From Aliisedimentitalea scapharcae (GTDB lineage Bacteria > Pseudomonadota > Alphaproteobacteria > Rhodobacterales > Rhodobacteraceae), in the NCBI RefSeq assembly GCF_045277565.1, contig NZ_CP123584.1, positions 4,340,001 through 4,404,000 on the forward strand: a DNA stretch of 64,000 bases. The letters run 5' to 3'. Shown here one piece after another: positions 1-7,949 of this stretch (position 1 is the first letter of the stretch; each line of letters starts with the position of its first letter). A program made the translations under genes and the position numbers. The notes beneath the pieces are model-generated. The model was given only the letters and a program-made list of their open reading frames with translations, was not told where the DNA came from and did no database searches.

Positions 1-689
1 TAGGCCACGGTCCCAAAGTCAGCAATGGTCTCCATAATGGCAAGCAACACGCCACTGGCAATCGCCGGGCGGGCCATAGGCAGGCTCACACGCCAAAACG
101 CTTGCCACGAGGTTTTTCCCAACGCCCGCGCAGCCAGGAATGCACCCGAGCTTTGCTGTAGAAAGGCCGCCCGTGCCAACAGGTAAACATATGGATACAA
201 AACCAGCACCAACATCAGCGCAGCACCGGGCAAAGACCGAATTTCGGGGAACCAATAATCTCTTGGCCCCCATCCTGTCACGTCCCGCAATGTGCTTTGC
301 ACGACCCCAGGGTGGTCGAGAATAAACGTATAGGCATAGGCCAAAACATACGCCGGGAAAGCAAGGGGCAGGATCAGGGCAATTTCAAACAGCCGCACAC
401 CGGGGAACCTGGTCATGGTCACCAGCCAAGCGGAACCAACGCCCAAACAGAACGTCCCGATTGCAACCAGAACCACCAGGGTCAATGTCGTTGCGGCATA
501 GCCTGGCAGGACTGTCTCCAGAAGATGTGTAATCGTCCCTGTTCCGCCGGTCAGTGCTGCCAGAGCTACTGCGATCATGGGCAACAGACAGGATATCGCA
601 ACGGCCCAGGACAAACCGGCAAACAGCCCTGTCCCACCCTTCTTGCCACGTCGGCTGCCCCCGGGGGCATAGTGCTGTAACTCTGTCAC
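1..689 (-). CDS. Iron(III)-type ABC transporter permease (FbpB/ThiP-like), 3' end cut by window edge
   Basis: About 229 codons are present; the C-terminus lies beyond position 1. The product is hydrophobic with several membrane segments and carries LPLAFPAYVLAYAYTF, typical of FbpB/ThiP-like permeases. Near the cut edge is the EAA-type loop that contacts the ATPase (AARALGKTSWQAFWRVSLP, then MARPAI). These permeases are usually double-length (two fused halves), and this looks like the first half. The start chosen is GTG at 689, because the frame is closed upstream by TAA and no ATG occurs between; the ribosome site is weak. The expected role is the inner-membrane channel of a ferric-ion or similar uptake system. 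The binding protein and ATPase are not visible. Family fairly sure, substrate unsure. Confidence 0.75.
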   Translation of the reverse strand, partial: MTELQHYAPGGSRRGKKGGTGLFAGLSWAVAISCLLPMIAVALAALTGGTGTITHLLETVLPGYAATTLTLVVLVAIGTFCLGVGSAWLVTMTRFPGVRLFEIALILPLAFPAYVLAYAYTFILDHPGVVQSTLRDVTGWGPRDYWFPEIRSLPGAALMLVLVLYPYVYLLARAAFLQQSSGAFLAARALGKTSWQAFWRVSLPMARPAIASGVLLAIMETIADFGTVA

Positions 690-820
690 GGCTGATCGGG
701 CCTGCTCACGAATGTTTCTTTGATGCGGCTTAGCCCTGCCTTATTCGATGATTTCTGTCGGAAATTCCAGACTAAAACACTCATCCACAGGTGATTACGC
801 TCGTCACGAGTGATCCGTGC

Positions 821-854
821 GCCCTGCATCGGGCCATCAGGCCCGATGCAGGGC
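821..854. repeat. Perfect 15-bp inverted repeat with 4-nt loop
   Basis: Arms at 821-835 and 840-854 are exactly complementary (GCCCTGCATCGGGCC), with loop ATCA. It lies in the 284-bp gap between the iron-type permease and the PaaK-like gene. No T-run follows on the minus strand; CTTTTT follows about 10 nt later on the plus strand, where no plus-strand gene ends. It may be a secondary terminator, an RNA-processing stem or an operator. Confidence 0.7.
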
Positions 855-920
855 AAGGCCCAACGCTTTTTGCAGCATCTTGTGATGCAGGGAAAAGGGA
901 CGGGAGCGCATCGACTGAAG

Positions 921-952
921 AAACCCCGGACGCGGGAGGAGCATCCGGGGTT
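921..952 (-). terminator. Intrinsic terminator after the PaaK-like gene
   Basis: Arms AACCCCGGA (922-930) and TCCGGGGTT (944-952), with a further GC pair inside. On the minus strand the stem is followed by TTTCTTC. It begins about 20 nt after the ligase stop codon and closes the liv/CoA-ligase cluster. Confidence 0.65.
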
Positions 953-973
953 GATGAGCCAGGTACAGGAAAA

Positions 974-2191
974 TCAGTCGTAGCTGCGCTGATCTTCAAT
1001 CACCAGCCCGTCTTTGGGCAGGGTGCCAGGCGCGACCACCTCGATTGCCCCCTTGAGCTTGAGAACTTCGATCACCGATTTGGCATAGGACGCATCATTG
1101 CCACTGCTGGCTTCGATCCTGACCGTCATGGTGTCCATTTCCCCATCCCGTGATGCCACCACGCGCGCCTTGAGAATTTCATCGTGTTTCTCAACCAATG
1201 CCGCCACCTGTTCCGGGCGCACAAACATGCCTTTGATCTTGGTCGTCTGGTCGGCACGTCCCATCCAACCTTTGATCCGCAGATTGGTCCGACCACAGGG
1301 GGATTGCCCTGGCAAAACGGCACTCAAGTCACCGGTTGCAAACCGGATCAGCGGATAGTCAGGGTTCAGCGTCGTAACAACAACCTCACCTACTTCACCC
1401 GCTGACACAGGTGTTCCGGTTCCGGGTGTCACGATTTCAACGATGACATTCTCATCGACAATCATGCCTTCCATCGCCGCACTTTCATAAGCAATGTTGC
1501 CCAGATCAGCGGTGGCATAGGATTGCAAACAGGTGATGCCCCGATCCGCATACTCCTGGCGCAGAGATGGGAACAAGGCACCTCCACCCACGGCCGCCTT
1601 GGTGAACTTCAGTTTGACCCCCATGGAATCAGCCTTGTCCAGAATCACCTTTAGATAATCGGGTGTCCCGGCATAGGCGGTCGCGCCGACATCATGGGCC
1701 GCTGTGACCTGTAGTTCGGTTTGACCAGTGCCCGCAGGCAACACCGCTGCACCAACAGCGCGCGCGCCATTTTCAAAGATCATGCCAGCCGGTGTCAGGT
1801 GATACCCAAAACAGTTCTGAACCACGTCCCCCTGACCAATGCCTGCGGCATGCAGGAATCGGCCCATTCGCCACCAATCCTGATCGGCACCACCGGGTTC
1901 GTAAATCGGACCGGGAGATTGAAAGACATGTGCGAACCCGGTCGCAGGCTTGACAGTGAACCCACCAAACGGAGGGTTCGCGGCCTGCGCCCGGCTGAGT
2001 TCGGATTTGCGCAACACCGGGAGGTCGGCCAAAGCAGTGACCGACGTAATGGTTAGGGGATCAACATTATCCAGAACCCCATCATACCCGGACGTCGTTT
2101 TGGCACGTGCAATCTGCTCGGGCAGTGCGCGCGCCAGATCCGCGGCGCGCTCGTCCGGGGAACGGGTTTCGAGTGTATCGAAAAAGGTCAT
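974..2191 (-). CDS. Phenylacetate-CoA-ligase-like AMP-forming protein (PaaK family)
   Basis: 405 residues. The PaaK-like features are the adenylation core (TADLGNIAYES; then NPDYPLIRFATGDLSA, with the conserved RF.TGD) and a C-terminal AMP-binding domain (GRADQTTKIKGMFVRPEQV). PaaK enzymes activate an aryl or alkyl carboxylate to its CoA thioester. The region where PaaK has a Ser/Thr/Gly-rich phosphate-binding loop reads FQSPGPIYEPGG, so activity on phenylacetate should not be assumed. The start is ATG at 2191, preceded at 9 nt by AGGAGG; a longer frame to 2218 has no better site. It is the last gene of the liv cluster and overlaps nothing. The substrate is probably whatever the adjacent ABC transporter imports (inference). 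Confidence 0.8.
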   Translation of the reverse strand: MTFFDTLETRSPDERAADLARALPEQIARAKTTSGYDGVLDNVDPLTITSVTALADLPVLRKSELSRAQAANPPFGGFTVKPATGFAHVFQSPGPIYEPGGADQDWWRMGRFLHAAGIGQGDVVQNCFGYHLTPAGMIFENGARAVGAAVLPAGTGQTELQVTAAHDVGATAYAGTPDYLKVILDKADSMGVKLKFTKAAVGGGALFPSLRQEYADRGITCLQSYATADLGNIAYESAAMEGMIVDENVIVEIVTPGTGTPVSAGEVGEVVVTTLNPDYPLIRFATGDLSAVLPGQSPCGRTNLRIKGWMGRADQTTKIKGMFVRPEQVAALVEKHDEILKARVVASRDGEMDTMTVRIEASSGNDASYAKSVIEVLKLKGAIEVVAPGTLPKDGLVIEDQRSYD

Positions 2192-2205
2192 ACTCAATAC
2201 CCTCC

Positions 2206-3042
2206 TTAGCTCAGCCACCGCTTGCGGCGACGATACGACCGGACATCGCGAAAGCTTTTGCGGCCATCATCGGACATACCAAGATAAAATTCCTTGACGT
2301 CCGGGTTCTCACGCAATTCAGCGGCAGGGCCATCCATCACAACCCGACCGGATTCCAGAATGTATCCATAGTGCGCATAGCGCAGCGCCACATTGGTATT
2401 CTGTTCGGCCAACAGAAAGGTCACGCCTTCCTTTTCGTTGATGGATTTCACGATCTCAAAGATCTGTTCGACCAATTGCGGAGCCAATCCCATAGAAGGT
2501 TCGTCCAGCAGAATGGTTTCTGGGCGGCTCATCAACGCCCGGCCCATGGCCACCATTTGCTGTTCCCCGCCCGAGGTATACCCCGCCTGCGACCGGCGGC
2601 GTTCCTTGAGACGCGGGAAATAAGAGTACACCATTTCCAGATCTCTCTGGATGTTGGCACCACCATCTGAACGGGTATACGCCCCGGTCAGCAGATTTTC
2701 TTCGACAGTCAAATGTTCAAAACAGTGACGGCCTTCCATCACTTGAATTACGCCTTGCTTCACCAATTCGGCAGGGTCCGATTCATGCACATCCACGCCG
2801 CGGTATTTCACCGATCCCTTGGTCACCTCGCCACGTTCAGAGTGCAGCAGGTTCGAGATTGCCTTGAGCGTGGTGGTCTTGCCAGCACCATTGCCCCCAA
2901 GCAGCGCGGTAATGCCACCTTTGGGAACATTCAGGCTGACGCCTTTGAGCACGAGGATCACATGGTTGTAGATCACTTCGATATTGTTGACTTCAAGCAG
3001 AGTTTCGGTCTGCACGTCATTGTTGTTCGCTGCATCCAGCAT
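2206..3042 (-). CDS. livF: Branched-chain-amino-acid-type ABC transporter ATPase, LivF family
   Basis: 278 residues. Walker A is GGNGAGKTT (about residues 49-57), the signature is SGGEQQM, and Walker B is ILLDEPSMGL followed by a switch His region (LLAEQNTN). LivF hydrolyses ATP at the inner face of the membrane together with LivG to drive LivH/LivM. GAGGA precedes the ATG. The C-terminus (RSYRRRKRWLS) is a basic tail longer than in the usual LivF. The gene sits between the binding-protein gene and the PaaK-like ligase, and its stop lies within the Shine-Dalgarno region of the ligase, so translation may be coupled. The imported compound need not be an amino acid, given the flanking CoA ligases. 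Confidence 0.9.
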   Translation of the reverse strand: MLDAANNNDVQTETLLEVNNIEVIYNHVILVLKGVSLNVPKGGITALLGGNGAGKTTTLKAISNLLHSERGEVTKGSVKYRGVDVHESDPAELVKQGVIQVMEGRHCFEHLTVEENLLTGAYTRSDGGANIQRDLEMVYSYFPRLKERRRSQAGYTSGGEQQMVAMGRALMSRPETILLDEPSMGLAPQLVEQIFEIVKSINEKEGVTFLLAEQNTNVALRYAHYGYILESGRVVMDGPAAELRENPDVKEFYLGMSDDGRKSFRDVRSYRRRKRWLS

Positions 3043-3094
3043 CAGAGCTTGTCCTCATGCCTGTTCCGGATCTTGGCCGGAACCTGGTTGGGGT

Positions 3095-3155
3095 GGCGCG
3101 GCGAACAGACCCGCCGCGCCGATTTCGTCAAATTCTCCGGGTTAGCCCCGGAGAA
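3095..3155 (-). promoter_or_regulatory. Two consecutive hairpins between the binding-protein gene and livF
   Basis: Stem 1 is 3133-3141 paired with 3147-3155 (9 bp, loop TTAGC), directly after the binding-protein stop. Stem 2 is 3095-3103 paired with 3112-3120 (9 bp, GC only). Neither is followed by a proper T-run. Such stems often protect the upstream binding-protein mRNA or reduce read-through, giving more binding protein than ATPase. That role is inference. Confidence 0.55.
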
Positions 3156-3163
3156 GGCCGCAC

Positions 3164-4447
3164 TTATTTGCAGTTGGGTGCAATTTTGTTTTCAGCGGCA
3201 TAGGCTTCTGAATCTTCGGTGATCAGCGCACCGATGACCTCGGCGTCAGTTGCCGCAAAGTCAGACACCTGCGACCAAGTCTGGCTACCGGCATCCCACT
3301 CAGCAACGCCAACCAGGCCTGATCCACCGTGGTTTTTGCACGATACCTGGAAGCTGGGACCAAAGTTCGGCATTCCCAGACCAGCCATACGCTCTTCGGT
3401 GATATTCAGGCTTTCCATTGCATCGCGAACCATACCAGCGGTCACGTCACCTGTGCCATTGGCGGCTTGTGCGTCCTTGATGGCTTCGGCTGCCAACATC
3501 GCAGCATAAAGACCACGGTTGTACAGAACACGGCCAACATTGTCGCCGGCGCCCGATGCATTTCCTTTGTCGACAACATGCGCACGGATGTCATCAAAGA
3601 CCGGGAAGTCGCTGCCCACAGCGTGGAAAGTGACGGCCTTGTAGCCATCGGCTGCATCACCGGCGGGCAGCACGTCATGTTCTGCACCAGACCACCAGAC
3701 ACCAATGAAGTTTTCCATTGGGAAGCGAATGTTCGCGGCTTCCTGTACGGCCACCTGGTTCATCACACCCCAACCCCACATCGTGACGTAGTCTGGGCGT
3801 TCGCGACGGATCTGCAACCACTGGGACTTCTGCTCTTGGCCAGGGTGGTCAACGGCCAGAGTTACCAGTTCAAAGCCATGCTTCTTGGACAGTTCTTCCA
3901 GGGTCCGGATCGGTTCTTTGCCGAATGACGAATTGTGATACACCAGAGCGATTTTTTTGCCCTTGATGTCGCCACCGTTGATTTCCAGAAGATAGTTTAC
4001 AACACCCGATGCACCATCCCAATAGTTGGCGGGGTAGTTGAAGACATGGCTAAACACATCGCCATTGGCGGCTGACGTCCGGCCATAACCCATGGTGTGA
4101 ATCGGAATGTCGTCAACGGTGGCTTTGGGGATGATCTGATAGGTGATACCGGTCGACAGCGGTTGATAAATCAACGCGCCTTCACCCTTGGTGGATTCGT
4201 AGCACTCCACGCCTTTTTCGGTGTTGTACCCGGTCTCACACTCAATGAGTTTAACCGGAACGCCTCCGATACCACCATCGCGCTCATTCAAGAGCTTGAA
4301 GTAATCTTCGTACCCATCAGCAAACGGGATACCGCCAGCCGCATAGGGGCCCGTCCGATAGCTTAGTGACGGGATAACCAGATCCGCCAGCGCGGGGCCA
4401 GCGGCCATAACGACGCTCAGCGCCAGAGTTGTCAGTGTCTTTTTCAT
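3164..4447 (-). CDS. Periplasmic substrate-binding protein of the Liv-type ABC transporter (Peripla_BP_6)
   Basis: 427 residues. The N-terminus MKKTLTTLALSVVMAAGPALA is a clear Sec signal peptide, with cleavage probably after ALA. The body is a type-I periplasmic binding fold (GIPFADGYEDYFKLLNER near the start; GKKIALVYHNSSFGKE in the middle). A Cys pair (CETGYNTEKGVEC) may form a disulfide. The start is ATG at 4447, with GGGAGG 10 nt upstream; an in-frame ATG nine bases earlier has no room for a ribosome site. It would deliver the ligand to LivH/LivM. Proteins of this longer subtype commonly sit in clusters with acyl-CoA synthetases, so an aromatic or aliphatic acid is as likely as leucine (inference). 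Confidence 0.87.
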   Translation of the reverse strand: MKKTLTTLALSVVMAAGPALADLVIPSLSYRTGPYAAGGIPFADGYEDYFKLLNERDGGIGGVPVKLIECETGYNTEKGVECYESTKGEGALIYQPLSTGITYQIIPKATVDDIPIHTMGYGRTSAANGDVFSHVFNYPANYWDGASGVVNYLLEINGGDIKGKKIALVYHNSSFGKEPIRTLEELSKKHGFELVTLAVDHPGQEQKSQWLQIRRERPDYVTMWGWGVMNQVAVQEAANIRFPMENFIGVWWSGAEHDVLPAGDAADGYKAVTFHAVGSDFPVFDDIRAHVVDKGNASGAGDNVGRVLYNRGLYAAMLAAEAIKDAQAANGTGDVTAGMVRDAMESLNITEERMAGLGMPNFGPSFQVSCKNHGGSGLVGVAEWDAGSQTWSQVSDFAATDAEVIGALITEDSEAYAAENKIAPNCK

Positions 4448-4533
4448 CGGTATCATTCCTCCCTTGGTATTATCCGATAGTGTATTTGGCGGAGCCCAAT
4501 CAGAAAGCCCCACCTATTTCAGGCCTGCCCCAG

Positions 4534-5610
4534 TCAGTGCGGGAAGGGCCAGAGTCTCAGTTTTTCTTTGGCGACGCGCCACAGCTGGGCCAATCCATGC
4601 GGTTCCACGATCAGAAAAAACACGATCAACGCGCCCACGATCACCAGTTGAAAATGCGCAACGATATCCGTGGGCCATCCCATCACGTCCACGCCGACAA
4701 CCTTCAAAACCACCGGCAGCAAAACCAGGAATGCCGCGCCGGCAAATGATCCAAAGATCGACCCCAGGCCACCAATGATGACCATGAACAGCACCAGGAA
4801 CGACTTGGTGATGCCAAACGCTTCGCCAACTTCGACCGCGCCCAGATAGATGGCAAAGAACAACGCCCCGGAAATGCCAATGAAAAAGCCCGATACGGCA
4901 AAGGCAGTCAGCTTGGCTTTCAGTGGGTTTACCCCAATGATTTCAGCCGCGATATCCATGTCCCGGATCGCCATCCAGGATCGGCCGATCGTCCCGCGTG
5001 TCAGGTTCCGGGCGATCAGGGCACAAAAGGTCAGGAACACCAGGCAAAAGACATAGGTCGCTGTTGCCGATGCATTGGGACCCGTGATGATGATGCCGAA
5101 CACTTCGCGTTCCGGTGCACTGATCTGACCCGACGCCGAGTAGTTGTAGAACCACGGCACCCGGTTGAACAACCAGACCAGAAAAAATTGTGCGGCCAAT
5201 GTTGCCACCGCCAGATAAAACCCCTTGATCCGCAGACTGGGCAGACCAAAGGCCACACAGACAATGGCTGTGATGCCCCCCGAAATCAGCACATGTACCA
5301 ACATCGAGACCTCGGGAAATCCGGTCATCAATTTGTAGCAGGCATAAGCGCCTACCGCCATGAAACCGCCCGTCCCCAAGCTGACCTGACCGCAATAGCC
5401 AACCAGAATGTTCAGCCCGATGGCCGCGATCGCATAGATCAGGAACGGCAACAGGATCGCATTGGCCCAATAATCATTGATGATGAACGGCACGACCAGA
5501 AAGGCAAACGCCATAACTGCATAATAACGAAACCGGTCGAATTTGATCGGGAACGTCTGGCTGTCCTCTGGGTAGGAGACTTTGAAATCTCCAGCTTCAC
5601 GATAGAACAT
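4534..5610 (-). CDS. livM: ABC transporter permease, LivM family
   Basis: 358 residues with roughly nine hydrophobic segments. Family marks are GLNILVGYCGQVSLGTGGFMAVGAY near residues 64-88 (the LivM G-Q-S-x-G motif) and the cytoplasmic coupling loop RDMDIAAEIIGVNPLKAKL. It forms the inner-membrane pore with LivH. The ATG lies only 3 nt after the stop of the small membrane-protein gene (TAAGTCATG), so the two are translationally coupled. The first 30 residues are a hydrophilic cytoplasmic extension. Confidence 0.9.
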   Translation of the reverse strand: MFYREAGDFKVSYPEDSQTFPIKFDRFRYYAVMAFAFLVVPFIINDYWANAILLPFLIYAIAAIGLNILVGYCGQVSLGTGGFMAVGAYACYKLMTGFPEVSMLVHVLISGGITAIVCVAFGLPSLRIKGFYLAVATLAAQFFLVWLFNRVPWFYNYSASGQISAPEREVFGIIITGPNASATATYVFCLVFLTFCALIARNLTRGTIGRSWMAIRDMDIAAEIIGVNPLKAKLTAFAVSGFFIGISGALFFAIYLGAVEVGEAFGITKSFLVLFMVIIGGLGSIFGSFAGAAFLVLLPVVLKVVGVDVMGWPTDIVAHFQLVIVGALIVFFLIVEPHGLAQLWRVAKEKLRLWPFPH

Positions 5611-5613
5611 GAC

Positions 5614-5871
5614 TTAGATGCTCCCTGTTGCGTGCGCACGGTTACGAGCCGTGGCATCAAGTTGATTTGACTTCCTTGCGTATCCGGCCTGCTCGGTAAA
5701 CCGAACCAGCCGCAGATACGCGAGTACTCCTGAAACCAGACCACCGGCAGCCAGCAGAGCAGCGGTGATCAGTTGGGTCTGTGTCAGCCCCTGGGCCGAA
5801 ATCGCCAGATATCCAAAAGCCCAGAACCCAGACCAGGAGACGACATTGATGATGGCAATCAGCTTGGGCAT
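5614..5871 (-). CDS. Small membrane protein in the liv cluster, function unknown
   Basis: 85 residues, starting MPKLIAIINVVSWSGFWAFG. Two hydrophobic segments (about residues 4-27 and 36-56) are followed by a basic, soluble tail. The ATG at 5871 is preferred over the longer frame to 5943, whose extra N-terminus is Arg/Pro-rich and looks like translated leader. It is placed between livH and livM and coupled to livM, which argues for a role in assembly or stability of the transporter. No known domain is recognised. Confidence 0.7.
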   Translation of the reverse strand: MPKLIAIINVVSWSGFWAFGYLAISAQGLTQTQLITAALLAAGGLVSGVLAYLRLVRFTEQAGYARKSNQLDATARNRAHATGSI

Positions 5872-5979
5872 CGCTGCACTCCCTCGTCTAGCTTTCTCTC
5901 GCGAAGGGTCCGGGCGGGCGGGTGTCGTGGCGCACGGCGACACGCAGTCGCCCGAAACGACCCCGACGCCCTTGCCTCA

Positions 5980-6966
5980 TCAGACCCTCTCAATGATCTT
6001 CTCACCAAACAGGCCTTGCGGGCGGAACACCAGGAACAGCAGCGCCAACACATAGGCAAACCAGTTTTCTGTCGCGCCTCCAACCATCGGCCCAATGGCG
6101 AATTCGAACAGTTTTTCGCCAACTCCAATGATCAGACCACCGACGATGGCACCAGGGATCGACGTGAACCCACCCAGCATCAGAACCGGCAATGCTTTCA
6201 ATGCGATCAACGACAACGAAAACTGCACACCCGACTTGGTGCCCCACATGATGCCTGCGACCAGCGCCACGAACCCGGCAACCGACCAGACCAGGACCCA
6301 GATAAAGTTCAACGAGATGCCAACAGACAAAGCCGCCTGATGATCGTCCGCCACGGCCCGCATCGCACGACCCTGTTTGGTGAACTGTGCGAACACGACC
6401 AGACCGGTCACCAGCAAGGCCGCGATGATCGTCGCAACTATATCCAGATTGTCGATAAAGAACCCGTAACCCAGGATATTGAACGTAACTTCGTCGATCC
6501 ACAGATTGATCCCCTGCGGCAGACCCACGTCCAGCTTCTTGATCTCTGAGCCCCACATCAGATCCGACACTCCCTCCAGGAAGTAGGCCAGACCAATGGT
6601 CGCCATGAATAGGATGATCGGCTCCTGCCCAACCAAATGACGCATCACCAGTTGCTGCACCAGCCAGGCAAAGACCACCATCACGCCAACCGTCAGGACG
6701 ATCGCGAGGAATCCAGGCACATGCCAGCCAAAATGGTGCACCTCAGTTCCCAGAACCGCGTTGATCATGTGGGAGAACGGAATCTGTCCATTCATGATCC
6801 CCACCAACGTCATTGCGGCGAACAACGCCATGACCCCCTGGGCATAGTTGAATATCCCGGAGGCCTTGTAGATCAGCACAAACCCCAGCGCCACGAGCGC
6901 ATAAAGAACCCCGGCCATGAGGCCGTTGAGCGTGACCTCCATCGCAAATACGAGTTGTTCAGGCAT
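5980..6966 (-). CDS. livH: ABC transporter permease, LivH family
   Basis: 328 residues with about eight membrane segments. Typical LivH signatures are NGLMAGVLYALVALGFVLIY at the N-terminus, TKQGRAMRAVADDHQAALSVGI (the EAA-like coupling loop) and PGAIVGGLIIGVGEKL. It pairs with LivM. The start is ATG at 6966, with AGGAGGAGAGCGGG just upstream; the longer frame to 7008 has no signal. The 68-nt gap to livG has no terminator. Confidence 0.9.
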   Translation of the reverse strand: MPEQLVFAMEVTLNGLMAGVLYALVALGFVLIYKASGIFNYAQGVMALFAAMTLVGIMNGQIPFSHMINAVLGTEVHHFGWHVPGFLAIVLTVGVMVVFAWLVQQLVMRHLVGQEPIILFMATIGLAYFLEGVSDLMWGSEIKKLDVGLPQGINLWIDEVTFNILGYGFFIDNLDIVATIIAALLVTGLVVFAQFTKQGRAMRAVADDHQAALSVGISLNFIWVLVWSVAGFVALVAGIMWGTKSGVQFSLSLIALKALPVLMLGGFTSIPGAIVGGLIIGVGEKLFEFAIGPMVGGATENWFAYVLALLFLVFRPQGLFGEKIIERV

Positions 6967-7034
6967 CCCGCTCTCCTCCTGCAAACGTCGGTCCCGACAT
7001 TTGCGCAAATTTCTCGAATTTATGTGTCAGCGCA

Positions 7035-7853
7035 TCAATCATGAGCCACCCCCAGATAGGCGTCGATCACGTCCTGATTGTTGCGCACTTCGTCCGGGGT
7101 CCCGTCACCGATCTTCTTGCCGTAATCCATCACGACAACCCGATCCGACAGGTCCATTACGACCCCCATGTCGTGTTCGATCAATGCAATGGTAGTGCCG
7201 AACTCGTCATTCACATCCAGGATAAAACGACTCATGTCCTCTTTTTCCTCGACGTTCATGCCCGCCATGGGTTCATCCAGCAGCAACAGCTTGGGCTCCG
7301 CAGCCAATGCGCGGGCCAGCTCGACGCGTTTCTTCAGACCATACGGCAAACGCGCCACCGGGGTTTTCCGGATGTGCTGGATCTCCAGAAAGTCGATGAC
7401 CTTCTCCACCACTTCCCGGTTCGCAGTCTCTTCGGCCTCGGCCTTTCCCTTCCAGATTGCCTGAGCAAACATCCCAGTTTTCATATAGTTCAACCGGCCT
7501 GTCATCACGTTGTCCAGAACGCTCATCCCTTCAAACAAGGCGATGTTCTGAAAAGTCCGGGCGATCCCTTGACGCGCAACTTCATAAGGGCGCATTTGCG
7601 GGCGTTTTTTGCCACGGAACAGAACCTCACCTTCCTGAGGCACATAGAACCCGGATATCACATTCAGCATCGACGACTTGCCGGCACCATTCGGGCCAAT
7701 GATCGCGCGAATTTCGCCTTCGCGGATGTCAAAGCTGATATCCTTGATGGCAACCACACCACCAAAACGCAGCGTGATGTTCTTCATTTCCATCACCACG
7801 CTGCCGATCTGGCGGCCGTCTTCGGTGACATATCCTTCAGATGCATCCAGCAT
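7035..7853 (-). CDS. livG: Branched-chain-amino-acid-type ABC transporter ATPase, LivG family
   Basis: 272 residues. Walker A is GPNGAGKSS and Walker B is LLLLDEPMAGMN; the C-terminal LivG-type extension ends in DAYLGVAHD. The ABC signature region reads LPYGLKKRVELARAL, with PYGLKKR where most ABC proteins have LSGGQ; this variant is common in LivG proteins of CoA-ligase-linked clusters. The start is ATG at 7853 with AGGGAGA 5-6 nt upstream. It works with LivF as the ATPase pair. Confidence 0.88.
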   Translation of the reverse strand: MLDASEGYVTEDGRQIGSVVMEMKNITLRFGGVVAIKDISFDIREGEIRAIIGPNGAGKSSMLNVISGFYVPQEGEVLFRGKKRPQMRPYEVARQGIARTFQNIALFEGMSVLDNVMTGRLNYMKTGMFAQAIWKGKAEAEETANREVVEKVIDFLEIQHIRKTPVARLPYGLKKRVELARALAAEPKLLLLDEPMAGMNVEEKEDMSRFILDVNDEFGTTIALIEHDMGVVMDLSDRVVVMDYGKKIGDGTPDEVRNNQDVIDAYLGVAHD

Positions 7854-7949
7854 CGAATTCTCCCTTGTTAGATCGGTGTGCCCCATCGTGCCTCTCGGGA
7901 CGGTGGGCGGGGCGACGCCTTGTAAAGGCGAGCGTCGTCCGACCGTTCT

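Noticed and set aside
19..273. 84-residue frame on the minus strand
   Set aside because: It is another reading frame of the iron-type permease, which has the membrane segments and EAA-like loop.
5773..6549. 258-residue plus-strand frame opposite livH
   Set aside because: Arg/Gln/Asp-rich shadow of livH with no ribosome site.
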